This document shows, in pieces, positions 38,353 to 47,330 of a stretch of DNA of 64,000 bases. The stretch's first letter is position 1. Each line of letters opens with the position of its first letter. The position numbers and the translations under genes were made by a program. Under the pieces are notes generated by a model, which saw only the letters and a list, made by a program, of their open reading frames with translations, was not told where the DNA came from and searched no databases. Source of the stretch: Saprospiraceae bacterium (lineage in GTDB: Bacteria; Bacteroidota; Bacteroidia; Chitinophagales; Saprospiraceae); contig JAIXOO010000232.1 in assembly GCA_027486765.1 (NCBI GenBank), forward strand, positions 36,909 to 100,908. The letters are read 5' to 3'.

Positions 38353-38657
38353 TGGATTATAGTTCTAGTTATGATGGCTTAAGAAAGTAAGAGGGTTGAG
38401 GTTGTGTGATTACTTCAAATAAGTTGTGAATGGGCAATTTCACATATTGATTGCTTTGTTATTGCTTACAACCAGGTGCAGGGCAGATGCTGAAAAGTAC
38501 GATAAATTGTGAAAATAATGAGGGTACTAGGGATGATTTTTTGCCGGGAGACAATTCGGGAACTTTTCCTTTCAATCCCAAGTTTTTTGCTCGAAAGATA
38601 TTTATAAACCTCTTAACACACAAAACCCCGTATGGAAAATCAAACCCAAGATTTTGA

Positions 38658-39164
38658 CTACCCCTTCTGTTCCAAATAAACTTCGAGCCGATCAAAAATT
38701 TGCCCAAAACTCTGCAGCATAGAGCCCAGCATGGCCATATAATTGGCTTCCTCCTCTTCCGTAGCGTGATGAGCCCGGGCTTGCAGGGTCATCTGGCATT
38801 GGCCATTTTCCTCGGCGCTTAAGCTGAGTACATTGTACATTTCGGTAGGCCAAGGCATGCCGAAGGGAGCGGGCACCAGGGTGCAGTGTTCATCTGAAAA
38901 AGCATTGATAAAGGCCAGGCGCTCAGGTGCAGCGATGTCCAGGTATTCAAAGCGGCCCCAGAGTTGTGAACCATCAGCGCCTTGATGGCAATAATGGAAA
39001 AACCCGCCGGGTCGCAGGTCTAGTTGTTGAACCAGGGTTTGATGGCTGGCGGGGCCCCACCAGGCAGCGAGGGCTTGGGGCTTGGTCCAGGCGGCGAATA
39101 CGGCCTCAGGGGCATGAGGGAACTGACGACTCAAAACAAAAGGGAAAGGGTTCTGCTGATCCAT
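38658..39164 (-). CDS. SRPBCC / AHSA1 domain protein
   Basis: FPFVLSRQFPHAPEAVFAAWTKPQALAAWWGPASHQTLVQQLDLRPGGFFHY. Confidence 0.92.
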   Translation of the reverse strand: MDQQNPFPFVLSRQFPHAPEAVFAAWTKPQALAAWWGPASHQTLVQQLDLRPGGFFHYCHQGADGSQLWGRFEYLDIAAPERLAFINAFSDEHCTLVPAPFGMPWPTEMYNVLSLSAEENGQCQMTLQARAHHATEEEEANYMAMLGSMLQSFGQIFDRLEVYLEQKG

Positions 39165-39247
39165 GTTTTTTTTTAGAAAGACAAAAATAAAAACTTTTTA
39201 TTTTATATTCAAGTTTCGCACCTATCTTTTCTGTTCCTGATGGGAAT

Positions 39248-39844
39248 TCACCGTTTGTTGGCTTCAATCCCAACCTTCGCCACAATCTCCCCAATCCGCT
39301 TCTCCCTCGTCGCAGCCTGTTTGGCTAGCACCAACCCATACAGCAAGGCTTTTTGCGCCGATTTGCTCAAACTCAAAAAGGCCTCTTTTGAGCCAGGCTG
39401 GGCGGCCAATCCCTTTTCCAAATCGGGAGGGATGATCAAGGCTTCCGCCTCATCCAAAATGCTCCAGGAGCCGTTTTGTTTGGCAATTTCAATACTGGCA
39501 TACCCTGCGGGCATCATCATGCCTTCGTCGATCAAACGTTGAACCTTATCCTTGTTGATTTTTGACCAAACACTTTTGGGTTTTCTGCGGGTGATGAACT
39601 GCATGTATTTTTCCTCATCAATGGGTTTTGCCGTGCTGTCGATCCAGCCGAAGCAGAGGGCTTCATCTACAACTTCGCTCCAGGTGACGGAAGGAATCTT
39701 CGTTTTCTTTTTGTAATACACCAGCCAGACCGACTGTTTGGACTGGTGGTGTTCTTGTAACCATTGCCGCCACTCCTGGCGGTTACTCGGGCAAAATGTT
39801 TCTATTTCCTTTTCGGGCATGGCTGCGGTGTTGGTGTAGGGCAA
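39248..39844 (-). CDS. YdeI/OmpD-associated family protein
   Basis: NRQEWRQWLQEHHQSKQSVWLVYYKKKTKIPSVTWSEVVDEALCFGWIDSTAKPIDEEKYMQFITRRKPKSVWSKINK. Confidence 0.9.
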   Translation of the reverse strand: MPYTNTAAMPEKEIETFCPSNRQEWRQWLQEHHQSKQSVWLVYYKKKTKIPSVTWSEVVDEALCFGWIDSTAKPIDEEKYMQFITRRKPKSVWSKINKDKVQRLIDEGMMMPAGYASIEIAKQNGSWSILDEAEALIIPPDLEKGLAAQPGSKEAFLSLSKSAQKALLYGLVLAKQAATREKRIGEIVAKVGIEANKR

Positions 39845-39950
39845 AGTTACATGGGGGGACTGACAACCCTATGTCAGTGGTGGGAAAAAATGAATGAGTT
39901 TGAGGCGAGTTGACTATCAAGAAATTGGTTTAATGCCTATCAGTTTGGCT

Positions 39951-40110
39951 ATAAGTTTTTTTTGAGTTACGAATTCCGAATACATGAGTACATGAGTTTT
40001 GAAGTGAGCTACCGCAGTGACTTAAACCTGGGCTATCTCTAAGTCGCTGCGGTAGCTCACTTCTAAACTCGTAAGTCATGTACTCGGAACTCGTAACTCA
40101 AAAAATACTT
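39951..40110. repeat. Intergenic long palindrome P8 (gctaccgc...gcggtagc core)
   Basis: tttttgagttacgaattccgaatacatgagtacatgagttttgaagtgagctaccgcagtgac ... gtcgctgcggtagctcacttctaaactcgtaagtcatgtactcggaactcgtaactcaaaaa. Confidence 0.93.
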
Positions 40111-40120
40111 TATCTGAATA

Positions 40121-40160
40121 ATGAGTTAAGAATACATGAAATCAGAGTTTAGAAGTGGGG
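40121..40160. repeat. Solitary arm related to P8
   Basis: atgagttaagaatacatgaaatcagagtttagaagtggg resembles the P8 left arm, but no matching inverse follows. Confidence 0.55.
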
Positions 40161-40202
40161 TGTCGGGCAAAAATCTCTAATCCAATGACATCCCCTTCAC
40201 CA

Positions 40203-43200
40203 TCACTCCACCTTCATCACCCCATTCATGATCCGCCAATGCCCAGGGAAAGTACACACGTAAGGGTACAGCCCCGCTTTTGCCGGAGCTGTAAAGCGCA
40301 AGCGAATCGTTTGATCTGGATTGACCAAGGCCGTTGAAAACAATACATCGGGTGAATCCGGAACATAATTTTTGTTCGCCCCCTCTGGGTCGGTAATCAT
40401 TTTATCTGCCGCTTTGCCAATCTTTTCCAGTGATTTAGGCTTGCCAATCACCAGGTTGTGCTGCATGGCGTCGGGATTTTCAAAGACAATTTCCACTGTT
40501 TTTCCGGCCTTAACGGTGAATGTTTTCTGGTCAAATTGCAACATTTCCCGAACCGCTTTAATTCTCACCGTTTGCACCGAGGGATCATTGGTTTCCTGTT
40601 TTTTTAGGATATCCCAAGCCTGCATCAGGCGGGTTAAGCGGTCTTTGTTTACACCTGTACTTGCTGCCAACAGGGTATTCAAATAGGTTTTATCAGCTGC
40701 GACAACGCTGACTTTTTTCCGGTAGTCCCAGCCTTCACTGATCCCTTTTAAGACGGCGTTGAAGCCTTCCGCATCAAGTTTTTGGGCATTTTTCAAATGA
40801 TCGACCAGCGCCGAAACTGAAGTCACCGAAGCATTGCTCCGAATGGCTTTTGCCAAAACATATTGCTCCATACTTTGCGATAAGGCGAAGGTGATTTTTT
40901 TGGCCAAAACATTGTTCGTTTCATTGCCTTCCACAATCGTATTCGCCTTATCTACCGCCACGGTGAAAGTATACTCACCCGCTTGCTCGCCAGCAACCAC
41001 AATGTTCCCTGTCCAGGGGCCATTGCTCACTTTGGTGATCGTTACGGTCTCCCCTGGTTTAATTCCCTCGGTGTGAGTCAGGCTGACCATGTCGATCAAC
41101 TGTTTTTTTCCCGCAAACCGGATGTTAAGGGGCACTACAACACCTTTGGGGACACCCACCCCACCTTCATTACGTACTTCAATGGAGATGGTAACCCGCT
41201 CCCGAGGCATGGGATTGCTTGGCTCAAAGACAATATTGCTTACGACCAAATCTGCTTGGGTCGGGGTGGCCGAAGGCTGAGTTTTGGCCTCCGTCTTGCC
41301 CATCATTGCAGCGTGATCGTGATGCCCCGCCGCATTGTTCATGGGATTGGTTTTTGCCGCGGCTTTTTCCTGTAGTTTCGTGAATACTTTTTTCAGCATT
41401 CCTGGATTTTTGGCCAGGATGCCCGCGTATGCGTCAGGCAACCAACGGTCATTCAGGTCTTTTGAGCTTTCTATTGCTTGTAAAATGAGCGATTCTGCCT
41501 GCTCATTCAGGGGCATTTCGCTGATGGCCAAAAGCGTCTGGAGTACTACCAGGGGTTCCTGGTCTTCCTGCGTTTTGTTCTTCAGCAGTACATCAATGTT
41601 TTCTTTACTTCGTGGTAAAATTTGCACCGCTGTTTTCCGCACTCCGGGACAAGGGTGTTTCAAAGCCTCCACAACCACGTTCAAAGCTTCTCCTTCGAGG
41701 GCGTTTAATCCCTGCAAAGTCCAAAGCGCATGAATGGCCGGGGCATTGATGCCGATTTCATCCACCGATTTGTCGCGGATCAAGGCCAAGAGCCCGGGCA
41801 CGACGTCCTTTTGGTTCCTTTCGACCAAAAGCCGTTGGGCATGGCTGCGCCAAAATAGATTGGTATTTTTCAGGGCTGCAAGTAGTTCCTGAGGCTTGTC
41901 TTTGGACAGTGTCAAGGCTTGATATGCAGCGGCTTCTTTGTAACTCACGCGGTAAATGCGCCCGTGGGTATAATCCCGCAAATCGGTTTCATAGGCATTG
42001 CCCGACCCCATTACGAAGCCATCAGGCCGAGGATTGTGCTGAATGATGAAACTGTACCAATCGGCAACCCACACGGCGCCATCAGGACCAACTTCAGCAA
42101 ACACCGGCGAAAACCATTCATCCGCCCCGGCCAGGAGGTTGAATCCTTCCACATCACTGTAATTGGTGCCACTCTTAGCCAACACATTCTGGTGCAAAAC
42201 GTGCCCGGTGGGTTCCGCAACAAAAGCGATGTTGTTCCAGTATTTTTTCGGGAAAGCCCTGGCGGTGTACACATTGTGCCCAGCGGCGGCGGTGAATCCC
42301 CCAAATACATCCACCTGACGTACCTTGGGCGTGATGGTTTTCATGTCTTTGTGGGTATCGGTGCTGGTACTACCGTTGTCGACCCCATTCGCAGAGGGAT
42401 AAAACTGGTTAGGGATGGCCATGTACCAGCCATGAGCATTGTTGGCAGTTGAACCAAACACGTCGCCGGTTTCATTAAAACCAAGTCCCCAGGTGTTGTT
42501 GGAAGTTCTGGTCACGAATTCCAACTTGCTGCCATCTGGTTTGAAGCGGAAAAAGCCCTGGCTAAAGCGAATGGTGTCGCTGCTGCTGCCTACCAGACCT
42601 TTGAAGCCGGAATAGCCCACGCTACCCCAGAGCCAGTTGTCAAAACCGTAATGCAAATTTGAAGGCCCCGCGTGGGTATCAAAGGTGCCAAAACCCGTAA
42701 AGAGCACCTGGCGCACATCGGCTTTGTCATCGCCATCGGTATCTTTCAAAAACAACATATCGGGTGCCTGGGATACCACCAGACCACCATTGCTGAACAC
42801 CATACCTGTGGGGATACTCAGGCCTTCGGCAAAACGGGTGAACTTATCGGCTTTCCCATCTTTGTTGGTGTCTTCACAGATGAGGATGTAGTCGCTGCCC
42901 CCGCCGGGTTTGCGCTCGTTGGGGTAATCCTTGGTGATCAGCACATACAAACGGCCCCGCTCATCCCAGGAAATCGCGATGGGGTGCATCACGTTGGGTT
43001 CAGCGGCAAAAAGCTCCAGATTGAACTCAACGGGCACCTGAATGTGCTTCATACTTTCTTCGGGCGATAAGGGATCTTGGCGGTACTGAATGCCAGGTCG
43101 CTTTTCATAGTTGGGCAGTTTGGCTTCCCGGTACACAAAGGGTTCGGGTTTCAACGCCGCGTGTGCTTTTCTAGCGTCTTCGTCGACGGCCCAAAGAATG

Positions 43201-43880
43201 CCGCGCAGGATCAGTGCGTGAAAACCTTCATTTTGCCAGGTGTTTTCATCGTGACCGTAGGCGGTGTAAAAAACCCGGCCTTTGCCGTAGCTGCGCGTCC
43301 AGGTATAAGGCTCAGTTTTGGTATCGGGTTTGTCCTTGAATTGGTCTGCCTTGATTTCGCGTACAGCCAGAACGTTGTTGTCTGGTTGCAGCTTGCTGTG
43401 CAAATAGGTTTCATCAAACGCTTTGAAAGGTTTTAAACCCTGCATGATAAAGTGCTCGGGTTGCACCGTGGTGGTTTGAATGGTGTCCATCCGATGCCGC
43501 CAAAACTGCCCGCCGACCATCTTGACGTATTCAGTCGAATTGCGAAAACAGTAGGAGGCGCAATGGATTGGAATAATGCCTTTTCCTGCCGCCACATAGG
43601 CCAATACATCCTTTTCTGCGGCAGGAGGAATGCTGTCCCAGTTGGCGTAGATCATCAAGGCGTCGTACTTGTTGAGGTTGGCCAAATTGAGGTCGGACAA
43701 TTGATCGGTGTAGGTGAAATTGACGCCTTTATCGCCCAAGGCTGCCATGATTGATGGCACTCGTTCGATCGGGCGGTGGTGCCCATTGTCACCGAGGAAG
43801 AGCACTTCCAGTCGACGGGCTTTTTGAGCCGAAGCGCTGAACACGCAGAAAAGTAAAAATAGGACTACTAGCTTTTTCAT
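40203..43880 (-). CDS. ThuA - PVC-type dehydrogenase - HEAT - CARDB - cupredoxin multidomain secreted protein
   Basis: ThuA N-terminus RRLEVLFLGDNGHHRP...IPIHCASYCFRNS; NVMHPIAISWDERGRLYVLITKDYPNE; CARDB-like ADLVVSNIVFEPSNPMPRERVTISIEVRNEGG; C-terminal type I Cu site MQHNLVIG...YVCTFPGHWRIMNGVMKV. Confidence 0.9.
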   Translation of the reverse strand: MKKLVVLFLLFCVFSASAQKARRLEVLFLGDNGHHRPIERVPSIMAALGDKGVNFTYTDQLSDLNLANLNKYDALMIYANWDSIPPAAEKDVLAYVAAGKGIIPIHCASYCFRNSTEYVKMVGGQFWRHRMDTIQTTTVQPEHFIMQGLKPFKAFDETYLHSKLQPDNNVLAVREIKADQFKDKPDTKTEPYTWTRSYGKGRVFYTAYGHDENTWQNEGFHALILRGILWAVDEDARKAHAALKPEPFVYREAKLPNYEKRPGIQYRQDPLSPEESMKHIQVPVEFNLELFAAEPNVMHPIAISWDERGRLYVLITKDYPNERKPGGGSDYILICEDTNKDGKADKFTRFAEGLSIPTGMVFSNGGLVVSQAPDMLFLKDTDGDDKADVRQVLFTGFGTFDTHAGPSNLHYGFDNWLWGSVGYSGFKGLVGSSSDTIRFSQGFFRFKPDGSKLEFVTRTSNNTWGLGFNETGDVFGSTANNAHGWYMAIPNQFYPSANGVDNGSTSTDTHKDMKTITPKVRQVDVFGGFTAAAGHNVYTARAFPKKYWNNIAFVAEPTGHVLHQNVLAKSGTNYSDVEGFNLLAGADEWFSPVFAEVGPDGAVWVADWYSFIIQHNPRPDGFVMGSGNAYETDLRDYTHGRIYRVSYKEAAAYQALTLSKDKPQELLAALKNTNLFWRSHAQRLLVERNQKDVVPGLLALIRDKSVDEIGINAPAIHALWTLQGLNALEGEALNVVVEALKHPCPGVRKTAVQILPRSKENIDVLLKNKTQEDQEPLVVLQTLLAISEMPLNEQAESLILQAIESSKDLNDRWLPDAYAGILAKNPGMLKKVFTKLQEKAAAKTNPMNNAAGHHDHAAMMGKTEAKTQPSATPTQADLVVSNIVFEPSNPMPRERVTISIEVRNEGGVGVPKGVVVPLNIRFAGKKQLIDMVSLTHTEGIKPGETVTITKVSNGPWTGNIVVAGEQAGEYTFTVAVDKANTIVEGNETNNVLAKKITFALSQSMEQYVLAKAIRSNASVTSVSALVDHLKNAQKLDAEGFNAVLKGISEGWDYRKKVSVVAADKTYLNTLLAASTGVNKDRLTRLMQAWDILKKQETNDPSVQTVRIKAVREMLQFDQKTFTVKAGKTVEIVFENPDAMQHNLVIGKPKSLEKIGKAADKMITDPEGANKNYVPDSPDVLFSTALVNPDQTIRLRFTAPAKAGLYPYVCTFPGHWRIMNGVMKVE

Positions 43881-43923
43881 TGATGCTCTATTTGGATATA
43901 GATTGAGGAAGAATTTTTTGTTA

Positions 43924-44039
43924 GGGGCGAAAAAAAATAAATGCTCATTTTGCCAAAGGATTAGATAAGTAAACGGTTCATTTCAAGTGTTTTGTCTAAT
44001 CCTTTGGCTCAAAAAAAAATGAGCACTTATTTTTGCCCC
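43924..44039. repeat. Intergenic palindrome P9
   Basis: ggggcgaaaaaaaataaatgctcattttgccaaaggattaga ... tctaatcctttggctcaaaaaaaaatgagcacttatttttgcccc. Confidence 0.92.
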
Positions 44040-44044
44040 ACTAC

Positions 44045-45166
44045 TTACGCATTTTTAAAATCAGGCAAAGCCAAAATTTTCCCGCCCTGCATCGCCGATT
44101 CATGGGCGAGGATACCTACCGAAGTCCAGTTGGCTGATTCCCAGGCATTGGGGAATGGGTCGCGGTCTTCAACCAAAGCCATCAGGAATTCATGCGCCAA
44201 ATGGGGATGTGAGCCACCATGCCCCGCCCCTTGGGTGAAACTCAAGTGGGTGTTTTCGGCCACGTCATATACCCCCTGGGTGGTAAAGCGTTGGATGCCT
44301 TCGGGCAACAAATGAGCAAAATCAGGCACTTTGACCCGCTCCGGGATTTCATGCTCTTCCTTTTTGGCAGTATGAATGACGGCGTCTTCCCCCTCAATGA
44401 GCGGCCACTCAAAGGATTTTTTGGTGCCGTACACTTCAAAACTTTCGCGGTACTGGCGGGCTAAATCGAACAGGGAGCGGTATACATATGCACTCAAGTC
44501 GCTGTCCTTGAATTTGATGTGGGCGGATTCAACGGCAAAAGGAGAATTGTGGATTTTCGACAATTCCTCCCGAATGGTACCCGAACCAAAGCAGGAAACG
44601 TATTCGGCTTCCAATTTCAACAAACCGGCTACCGGGCCTACACAATGCGTGGCATAATGCATCGGCGGCAAACCAGGCCAATAATCGGGCCATCCGTCCA
44701 TGTCTTGCTGGTGCGAGGCTTTGAGGAACTGGACTTTGCCCAGTTCACCTTTTTCGTACAATTCTTTGACGAATAAAAACTCGCGGCTGTAGACCACTGT
44801 TTCCATCATCATGTATTTTTTGCCAGTGGCTTTGCTCAGTTTCACGATCTCCATACACTCCTCTACCGAGGTGGCCATGGGAACGGTACAAGCCACGTGT
44901 TTGCCTGCTTTGAGGGCTTTCAGGGTTTGTTCCGCGTGGTTGGGGATGGGCGAATTGATGTGGACTGCGTCGATATTGGGGTCTTTGAGCAGTTCGTCAT
45001 AATCGGTGTAGCGTTTTTCAATGTTGAAGGCATCACCAATATTGTTCAGATTGGTTTCGTTGCGCTGGCAAATCGCATACATGTTTGCATGGGGGTGGCG
45101 CTGGTAAATGGGGATAAATTCAGCCCCAAAGCCTAGGCCAACGATTGCGATGTTTATTTTTTTCAT
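44045..45166 (-). CDS. Gfo/Idh/MocA family oxidoreductase
   Basis: INIAIVGLGFGAEFIPIYQRHP Rossmann motif; DAVHINSPIPNHAEQTLKALKAGKHVACTVPMATSVEEC. Confidence 0.93.
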   Translation of the reverse strand: MKKINIAIVGLGFGAEFIPIYQRHPHANMYAICQRNETNLNNIGDAFNIEKRYTDYDELLKDPNIDAVHINSPIPNHAEQTLKALKAGKHVACTVPMATSVEECMEIVKLSKATGKKYMMMETVVYSREFLFVKELYEKGELGKVQFLKASHQQDMDGWPDYWPGLPPMHYATHCVGPVAGLLKLEAEYVSCFGSGTIREELSKIHNSPFAVESAHIKFKDSDLSAYVYRSLFDLARQYRESFEVYGTKKSFEWPLIEGEDAVIHTAKKEEHEIPERVKVPDFAHLLPEGIQRFTTQGVYDVAENTHLSFTQGAGHGGSHPHLAHEFLMALVEDRDPFPNAWESANWTSVGILAHESAMQGGKILALPDFKNA

Positions 45167-45183
45167 GCTGTGCAGGTGTTATA

Positions 45184-45340
45184 GGAACGAGAATAAAATA
45201 ATTTGCCAATTTATCTTCGCTCTTTTGAGCTTATTCTTCCTATCTTTTTCGTTAAATAGGCCTGCTATTCGCCTCAAAAGATAGTTGACTAAACTCAAAA
45301 TAGCTTTGCTAAATTTGGCAACTTATTTTATTCTCGTTCC
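45184..45340. repeat. Intergenic palindrome P10 (GGAACG termini)
   Basis: ggaacgagaataaaataatttgccaa (45184-45209) vs ttggcaacttattttattctcgttcc (45315-45340); inner tcttttgag / ctcaaaaga. Confidence 0.92.
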
Positions 45341-45346
45341 ATAGGA

Positions 45347-46171
45347 TTAGAGTAATTTTTTAAGGTAGGTGATGCTGTCTCGCATCAGTTGAGTTTCGGA
45401 TTCAAACATGGGGCGCCAGATGTTTGCCGCCGCCAATTTCATGCTGAAGGCTTCGATGCTCAACATGCCTTGATAGTCCATGGACTTCAAAGCGGCGATG
45501 ATTTTTTCAAAATCAACATGGCCTTTGCCGACGGTGCTGCGGTCGTTTTCGGAAAGTTGTACGTGTACGAGGCGATCGCCACATTTTTGCAGGGCAGCGG
45601 GGATGTCCTTCTCTTCGATGTTGGCGTGAAAGGTGTCAAACATGATCTTGCAGTGCGGATGATCTACTTCGTTGACAAAGCGGAGCATGTCGTCGGTGCA
45701 AGTGAAAAGGTAGGTTTCGAAGCGGTTCAAATATTCGATGCCTAAGGTGATGTTTTTGGTCGCCGCGTATTCAGCCAGGGCGCGAATGTGGGCCACGCCG
45801 CGTTGCCATTCTTCTTCGGTAGCGGGTTGGCCCGTGAAGACACCCAAGGCGGAGTGGATCGGCCCCATCAGCAGTTTTGCGCCGATCACTGCGGCACAGT
45901 CCAGGGCTTTTTTGTTGCAGTCCAGAGCGTGAGCGCGCATAGAGGCGTCGGCACTGAGCGGGTTGGCATCGGGGCCATTGATGGCCACTGCCAGGCGTTG
46001 CAAGCCGAGGTCGTCCAGTTTTTGACGCCAAACCTGCCAATCATCAGAGTTCAAATTGAAAATAGGCACTTCTACCCCGGCAAAACCCAGGGATTTGATT
46101 TCATCGAGTACGGGGAAGAGCGCCGGGGTGATGTCGGTGCCCCAGAGCAAAAGATTCATTCCAATTTGCAT
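45347..46171 (-). CDS. Sugar phosphate isomerase/epimerase (xylose isomerase-like TIM barrel)
   Basis: MQIGMNLLLWGTDITPALFPVLDEIKSLGFAGVEVPIF; LGIEYLNRFETYL; CKIMFDTFHANIEEKDI. Confidence 0.92.
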   Translation of the reverse strand: MQIGMNLLLWGTDITPALFPVLDEIKSLGFAGVEVPIFNLNSDDWQVWRQKLDDLGLQRLAVAINGPDANPLSADASMRAHALDCNKKALDCAAVIGAKLLMGPIHSALGVFTGQPATEEEWQRGVAHIRALAEYAATKNITLGIEYLNRFETYLFTCTDDMLRFVNEVDHPHCKIMFDTFHANIEEKDIPAALQKCGDRLVHVQLSENDRSTVGKGHVDFEKIIAALKSMDYQGMLSIEAFSMKLAAANIWRPMFESETQLMRDSITYLKKLL

Positions 46172-46301
46172 GCGATCTGCGTTTATACAAAGCTAGTTGT
46201 AACGGCCAATTTAAAATAGGCGTGATTTTACTATTTTTGACTGTATTTTGATATTTTTTCCTAGACAAGGTAGAATTTTTGTTAATATTCAGTAGGTAAA
46301 C

Positions 46302-47177
46302 ATGAAACCACTGCTCAAGAAGTCGCTCGAAAGCCTCAATCAGTCCTACATCGTGCGGAACCTGAAAGAGGCACATTTTGACCCCAATTGGCATTTTCAC
46401 CCCCATTACCAGTTGTTCACGGTCGTGGAGGGCAGTGGCACCCGTTTTATCGGTGACGACATTCGCCAGTTTGAAGCCGGGGATACCGTTTTTTTAGCCC
46501 CAAATATGCCCCACCTGTGGCGCAGCGACCGCGCCTACTTTGAGCGGGATTCGACCCTACAAACACAAGGCATCGTGGTGTATTTCACCGAAGACTTTCT
46601 GGGCAAAGACTTCTTCGAAAAACCCGAAATGTACGCCATCAAACAGCTGCTCGTCTCCAGTGAACGGGGACTGGACCTGACCCATAGCCATAGTTTGAAA
46701 GCAGACATCGTTGCAGCTTTGATCGAATTGGATGCCACAAGCGGTTTTGAGGGCGTCCTGAAACTCTTGTCGATTTTACAAAAACTATCCACTTGTACGG
46801 ACTTCCAGTTCATTGCCAGTGTCAATTACGAAAATACGCATAAAATTTCGGAAACAGAACGCATGCGGCTGGTCCACGAATACGTGCTCAAACACTACAA
46901 GGAAAAAATCAGCTTATCCGCAGTAGCCGCTTTGGCCAACATGACCGAAGCCGCTTTTTGCCGCTATTTTAAAACCCGCACCAACAAGACCTTTTCTGAT
47001 TTTGTGCGGGAAATCCGCATTGGCCACGCTTGCAAACTTTTGTTGGCTGGCAAAATGTCAATTGCCCAGGTGGGGTATGAGAGCGGATTCAATACAGTCT
47101 CCAACTTCAACAGCCAATTCAAAGCGCTGAAGGGACAAAGCCCGAAGCAGTACCAGAAGATTTATCAGGGAGGGTGA
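46302..47177 (+). CDS. AraC family transcriptional regulator
   Basis: Cupin-like HFHPHYQLFTVVEGSGTRFIGDDI; HTH ISLSAVAALANMTEAAFCRYFKTRTNKTFSDFVREIRIGHACKLL...GYESGFNTVSNFNSQFKALKGQSPKQY. Confidence 0.95.
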   Translation: MKPLLKKSLESLNQSYIVRNLKEAHFDPNWHFHPHYQLFTVVEGSGTRFIGDDIRQFEAGDTVFLAPNMPHLWRSDRAYFERDSTLQTQGIVVYFTEDFLGKDFFEKPEMYAIKQLLVSSERGLDLTHSHSLKADIVAALIELDATSGFEGVLKLLSILQKLSTCTDFQFIASVNYENTHKISETERMRLVHEYVLKHYKEKISLSAVAALANMTEAAFCRYFKTRTNKTFSDFVREIRIGHACKLLLAGKMSIAQVGYESGFNTVSNFNSQFKALKGQSPKQYQKIYQGG

Positions 47178-47330
47178 GCAGGAGCATCGATTTCATTCTC
47201 GCGCCTTAGCCTGCTCAGATTCACTTTTCCCCCAAATTCTACCGGAAACCCGCTCCATTTTACCGTTTACCTATTCTGCACCGCACTGGCGCTTTTTACA
47301 GGCTAGCTTTGCTGCATAATTAATACCTCT

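Noticed and set aside
47174-47218. TGAGCAGG...CCTGCTCA inverted repeat after the AraC gene
   Set aside because: Only 8-bp stem with a long loop; too weak to call as part of the palindrome class.
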